Below the pieces are notes generated by a model. That model worked only from the letters and a program-made list of their open reading frames with translations, was not told the DNA's origin and did no database searches. The position numbers and the translations under genes are program-made. From positions 1 through 7,731 of the forward strand of contig JANQSK010001051.1 of the NCBI GenBank assembly GCA_028284105.1: a DNA stretch of 7,731 nt, given 5' to 3'. Origin of the DNA: Anaerolineae bacterium. GTDB taxonomy: Bacteria > Chloroflexota > Anaerolineae > Promineifilales > Promineifilaceae. Positions within the stretch are counted from its first letter, which is position 1. The number at the start of each line of letters is the position of its first letter. Shown piece after piece: positions 6,055 through 7,731 of the stretch.

Positions 6055-6083
6055 AGTGTAGCAAAACCTACTGAATTAGTCAA
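6055..6083 (-). promoter_or_regulatory. Sigma-70-type promoter of the selenoprotein gene
   Basis: Minus strand: -35 TTGACT (6083-6078), 17-base spacer, -10 TACACT (6060-6055). Predicted start is near 6048, leaving a leader of roughly 58 bases to the ATG at 5990. Confidence 0.6.
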
Positions 6084-6129
6084 AAGATTTCCGTAAGAGC
6101 AGAGTGGAAATTGATACGAATAAGGGCTA

Positions 6130-6157
6130 TTGCCACTCACTAAATTTCATTTATACT
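6130..6157 (+). promoter_or_regulatory. Sigma-70-type promoter of the FAD monooxygenase gene
   Basis: TTGCCA (6130-6135), 16-base spacer, TATACT (6152-6157). Each hexamer differs from consensus by one base. The predicted start near 6165 leaves a leader of under 40 bases to ATG 6203 and lies inside the longer frame that begins with GTG 6104, which argues for the 6203 start. Confidence 0.6.
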
Positions 6158-6202
6158 CATCTCAAACATCAAAACAATCAATCAAAACGTTTAAACTCTT
6201 CT

Positions 6203-7525
6203 ATGACATCAAATCAACCCCAAAAACAAAAACAATTAATCATCATCGGTTCAGGTCCAGTCGGAATGGTTTCGGCCCTTCTACTAAAACCTTACTTTGA
6301 AAAAATCATCTTATTTGAACGCCAGACGAAAGAAAAATTTTTAAACAAATACGGCTTCACCTTCCCTATCGTTTTAACACCTGCATCTATCAAAATTTTA
6401 AAACAGATTGATGTTTGGGATGAGATTATGACTGAACGTTCCAAATATTTTGGGATTGTTATTCACGTCAATGTGTTAGGACAGGATTTTCAATACACTA
6501 TCACCCAAGACGATGCCTATTCTCATTGGCGCAACCACATCGTTACCAAGCTTTATGAAAAAGTGGTGGAAGAAGATATACCGATCGTCTTTGAATCAGA
6601 AGTCACCTCAATTGATTTTGACAACAATATTTGCGTTGAAGCCTCTCAAGGGGAAATGACGTTTGACTTACTCATTGGCGCAGATGGCATTAATAGTTAT
6701 ACACGTAAGCAATTAGCGAAAGTCCACCCAGATTATGATGAGGAAGAATTCTCTCTTAAAGTTTTAGACTATTGGCATGCTTATCGACTCCCATCAACAG
6801 GCAAGCTTAAAGAAAAGTACGATGGCGGTGCAGAAGCTTATGCCTCTAACGTTTACGTTTCCAACCCGCCCCAATCCCCTAAAGATAAATTGCGAATTGT
6901 GACCACTTGTATGCAACAGCCTGATGAGGAGATCAGCATTCTCATTAAGTATGATCTCGATGTTCCACACGAGCGTGTCAAAGCAATCAATGAACAATTC
7001 TTTGCAGAATATGTTGATTCAACTGAAATCATTAATCAAGAGTGGGAAGCGGGTGTCACCGGCAAATTTGAACAGGTCAAAGCCCCTACCTTCTATTATA
7101 AATCGGTCCTTTTGCTGGGTGATTCGGCCCATGGTTTTGAAAGCACGGGAGACTTAATCAATATTGGCATCACATCTGTGGGTGCCTTTCGAGATTTTTA
7201 TTTAACTCACGATGAATTAGGTGATGCTCTTCACGCTTATGATTCCACTTTAGGTGAAAATATTCGTTATTACTCTACGTACGCCTACCGTAGAAACAGA
7301 GAACAGATTTCAACGGAAGTCTCTATGTTTATGATTGCAGAGCAGTTGGGACTTGTCACCAAGCATCCTGGTATGTTTGGTATTTTTGAGGAAAATTTCG
7401 AGCTTAATCAGGGCATTGAAACATATAAACGAGATATCAAAACCATCAATCAGCTGATGATTGGTATTCCGATTGTGCTCCTTTTAGTTGGGTTTCTACG
7501 ATTTTTATTCAAAGATAAAAAATAA
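6203..7525 (+). CDS. FAD-dependent monooxygenase with C-terminal membrane anchor
   Basis: A 440-residue flavoprotein of the p-hydroxybenzoate-hydroxylase fold (FAD_binding_3-like). Visible elements are the dinucleotide-binding G-S-G-P-V-G (residues 16-21) after strand L-I-I-I, the acidic end of the second strand in I-L-F-E-R (36-40), the D-G motif G-A-D-G-I-N-S-Y-T-R (159-168), and the FAD-ribityl motif L-L-L-G-D-S-A-H-G-F-E-S-T-G-D (303-317). In the last one the usual P-x-x-G-Q-G is replaced by S-T-G-D-L-I-N-I-G. Residues about 418-436 (hydrophobic I-P-I-V-L-L-L-V-G-F-L) followed by F-K-D-K-K form a single C-terminal transmembrane anchor with a basic cytoplasmic tail, an arrangement known from kynurenine 3-monooxygenase and squalene epoxidase. 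The substrate cannot be read; a hydrophobic or membrane one is plausible. ATG 6203 was chosen over GTG 6104 because the Rossmann strand then begins near residue 12 and the promoter lies upstream. No clear Shine-Dalgarno precedes 6203. Divergent from the selenoprotein gene. Confidence 0.85.
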   Translation: MTSNQPQKQKQLIIIGSGPVGMVSALLLKPYFEKIILFERQTKEKFLNKYGFTFPIVLTPASIKILKQIDVWDEIMTERSKYFGIVIHVNVLGQDFQYTITQDDAYSHWRNHIVTKLYEKVVEEDIPIVFESEVTSIDFDNNICVEASQGEMTFDLLIGADGINSYTRKQLAKVHPDYDEEEFSLKVLDYWHAYRLPSTGKLKEKYDGGAEAYASNVYVSNPPQSPKDKLRIVTTCMQQPDEEISILIKYDLDVPHERVKAINEQFFAEYVDSTEIINQEWEAGVTGKFEQVKAPTFYYKSVLLLGDSAHGFESTGDLINIGITSVGAFRDFYLTHDELGDALHAYDSTLGENIRYYSTYAYRRNREQISTEVSMFMIAEQLGLVTKHPGMFGIFEENFELNQGIETYKRDIKTINQLMIGIPIVLLLVGFLRFLFKDKK

Positions 7526-7526
7526 A

Positions 7527-7560
7527 TTTAAAGTAATTTTAAGTTCAATTTAAACTTCAA
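7527..7560 (+). promoter_or_regulatory. Three 11-bp-spaced TTTAA direct repeats (response-regulator-like box)
   Basis: TTTAAAGTAAT (7527), TTTAAGTTCAA (7538) and TTTAAACTTCA (7549) start exactly 11 bp apart. The last overlaps the expected -35 position of the TATAAT promoter downstream. Repeats with an 11-bp period next to a poor -35 are typical of PhoB/OmpR-family activator sites. The region is very AT-rich, which raises the chance of coincidence. Confidence 0.45.
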
Positions 7561-7574
7561 AAATCCTCCAAATC

Positions 7575-7580
7575 TATAAT
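7575..7580 (+). promoter_or_regulatory. -10 element TATAAT of the secreted-protein gene
   Basis: Exact consensus hexamer 35 bases before the TTG start. No recognisable TTGACA lies 16-18 bases upstream (AAACTT at 17), consistent with activator dependence. Confidence 0.55.
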
Positions 7581-7604
7581 GCCTTTTGCAAGCAATAAAT
7601 TTTT

Positions 7605-7609
7605 GGAGG
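7605..7609 (+). promoter_or_regulatory. Ribosome binding site deciding a TTG start
   Basis: GGAGG followed by six bases (CCAAAA) and TTG at 7616. This is the strongest Shine-Dalgarno on the plus strand of the window. Confidence 0.75.
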
Positions 7610-7615
7610 CCAAAA

Positions 7616-7731
7616 TTGAACCCAACATCACAATCTAAAACCCGCTACATCTTCCTGTATATTCTTTTTTCATCACTCTTTTTCATGCCTATCTTGGCAA
7701 TATCAGCCCTTTCCCAAGATGGGGGTGATCC
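7616..7731 (+). CDS. Secreted or lipid-free exported protein, N-terminal signal peptide only (3' end outside window)
   Basis: Starts with TTG at 7616, judged by the ideal GGAGG six bases upstream; no in-frame ATG occurs before the hydrophobic core. The visible 38 codons read M-N-P-T-S-Q-S-K-T-R-Y, then a hydrophobic core (I-F-L-Y-I-L-F-S-S-L-F-F-M-P-I-L-A-I), then S-A-L-S-Q-D-G-G-D. That is a typical Sec signal peptide with a probable cleavage near A-L-S or I-S-A. There is no lipobox Cys in the visible part. The mature protein is not in the window, so no function can be assigned. A Pho-like repeat box upstream would fit a phosphate-scavenging protein, but that is speculation. Confidence 0.72.
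   Translation, partial: MNPTSQSKTRYIFLYILFSSLFFMPILAISALSQDGGD

Noticed and set aside
6104..6202. Longer monooxygenase start at GTG 6104 adding 33 residues
   Set aside because: The extra N-terminus is unlike a Rossmann-fold start, and a good promoter (6130-6157) lies inside it. An AAGAG near 6096 keeps it faintly possible.
7565..7609. CCTCCAAA pairing with TTTGGAGG to hide the ribosome site of the last gene
   Set aside because: With TATAAT at 7575-7580 the first arm is upstream of the predicted transcript start, so the hairpin would form only in read-through RNA from the monooxygenase gene.

Overview
The window holds five substantial genes and the start of a sixth, at moderate GC with ordinary bacterial gene structure. 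I infer a member of the Chloroflexota (Anaerolineae-like). The grounds are a secreted choice-of-anchor Q beta-helix protein with a short C-terminal tail ending in an F-M-P-L-L motif, a type common in that phylum, and a small genomic palindrome, ACGGCCGT, scattered through genes and intergenic DNA. No ribosomal marker is present, so the taxonomy is only an inference.

Layout. Positions 1-1745 (+) are a long-chain acyl-CoA synthetase whose first residues lie upstream of the window. A hairpin terminator built from two copies of the palindrome (1776-1806) follows. Positions 1805-2563 (-) encode a metal-dependent cyclase/kynurenine-formamidase-family hydrolase, convergent with the synthetase. Positions 2771-4972 (+) encode a 733-residue secreted protein made of two tandem parallel-beta-helix modules. 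A near-perfect inverted repeat (4983-5015) separates it from the next, convergent gene.

The most interesting locus is 5031-5990 (-). At first sight it looks like two open frames of 81 and 221 codons, but they share one reading frame and are separated only by an in-frame TGA (5745-5747) and 16 further sense codons. The TGA sits exactly where an AhpD/carboxymuconolactone-decarboxylase-family protein has the second Cys of its CxxC active site (giving C-N-F-U, followed by the conserved His). A strong stem-loop with a G in its apical loop starts six bases after the TGA, as in a bacterial SECIS element. I read this as a 319-residue alkylhydroperoxidase-like selenoprotein. It has a recognisable promoter (TTGACT-N17-TACACT) and a perfect dyad at the predicted transcription start, suggesting repressor control.

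Divergent from it, 6203-7525 (+) encodes an FAD-dependent monooxygenase with a C-terminal membrane anchor, with its own promoter at 6130-6157. After it come three 11-bp-spaced TTTAA repeats, a consensus TATAAT, and a TTG-initiated gene (7616 to the window end) that begins with a signal peptide.

The selenoprotein and the flavin monooxygenase are divergent neighbours and could share a role in redox or peroxide handling. The other genes look independent of one another.
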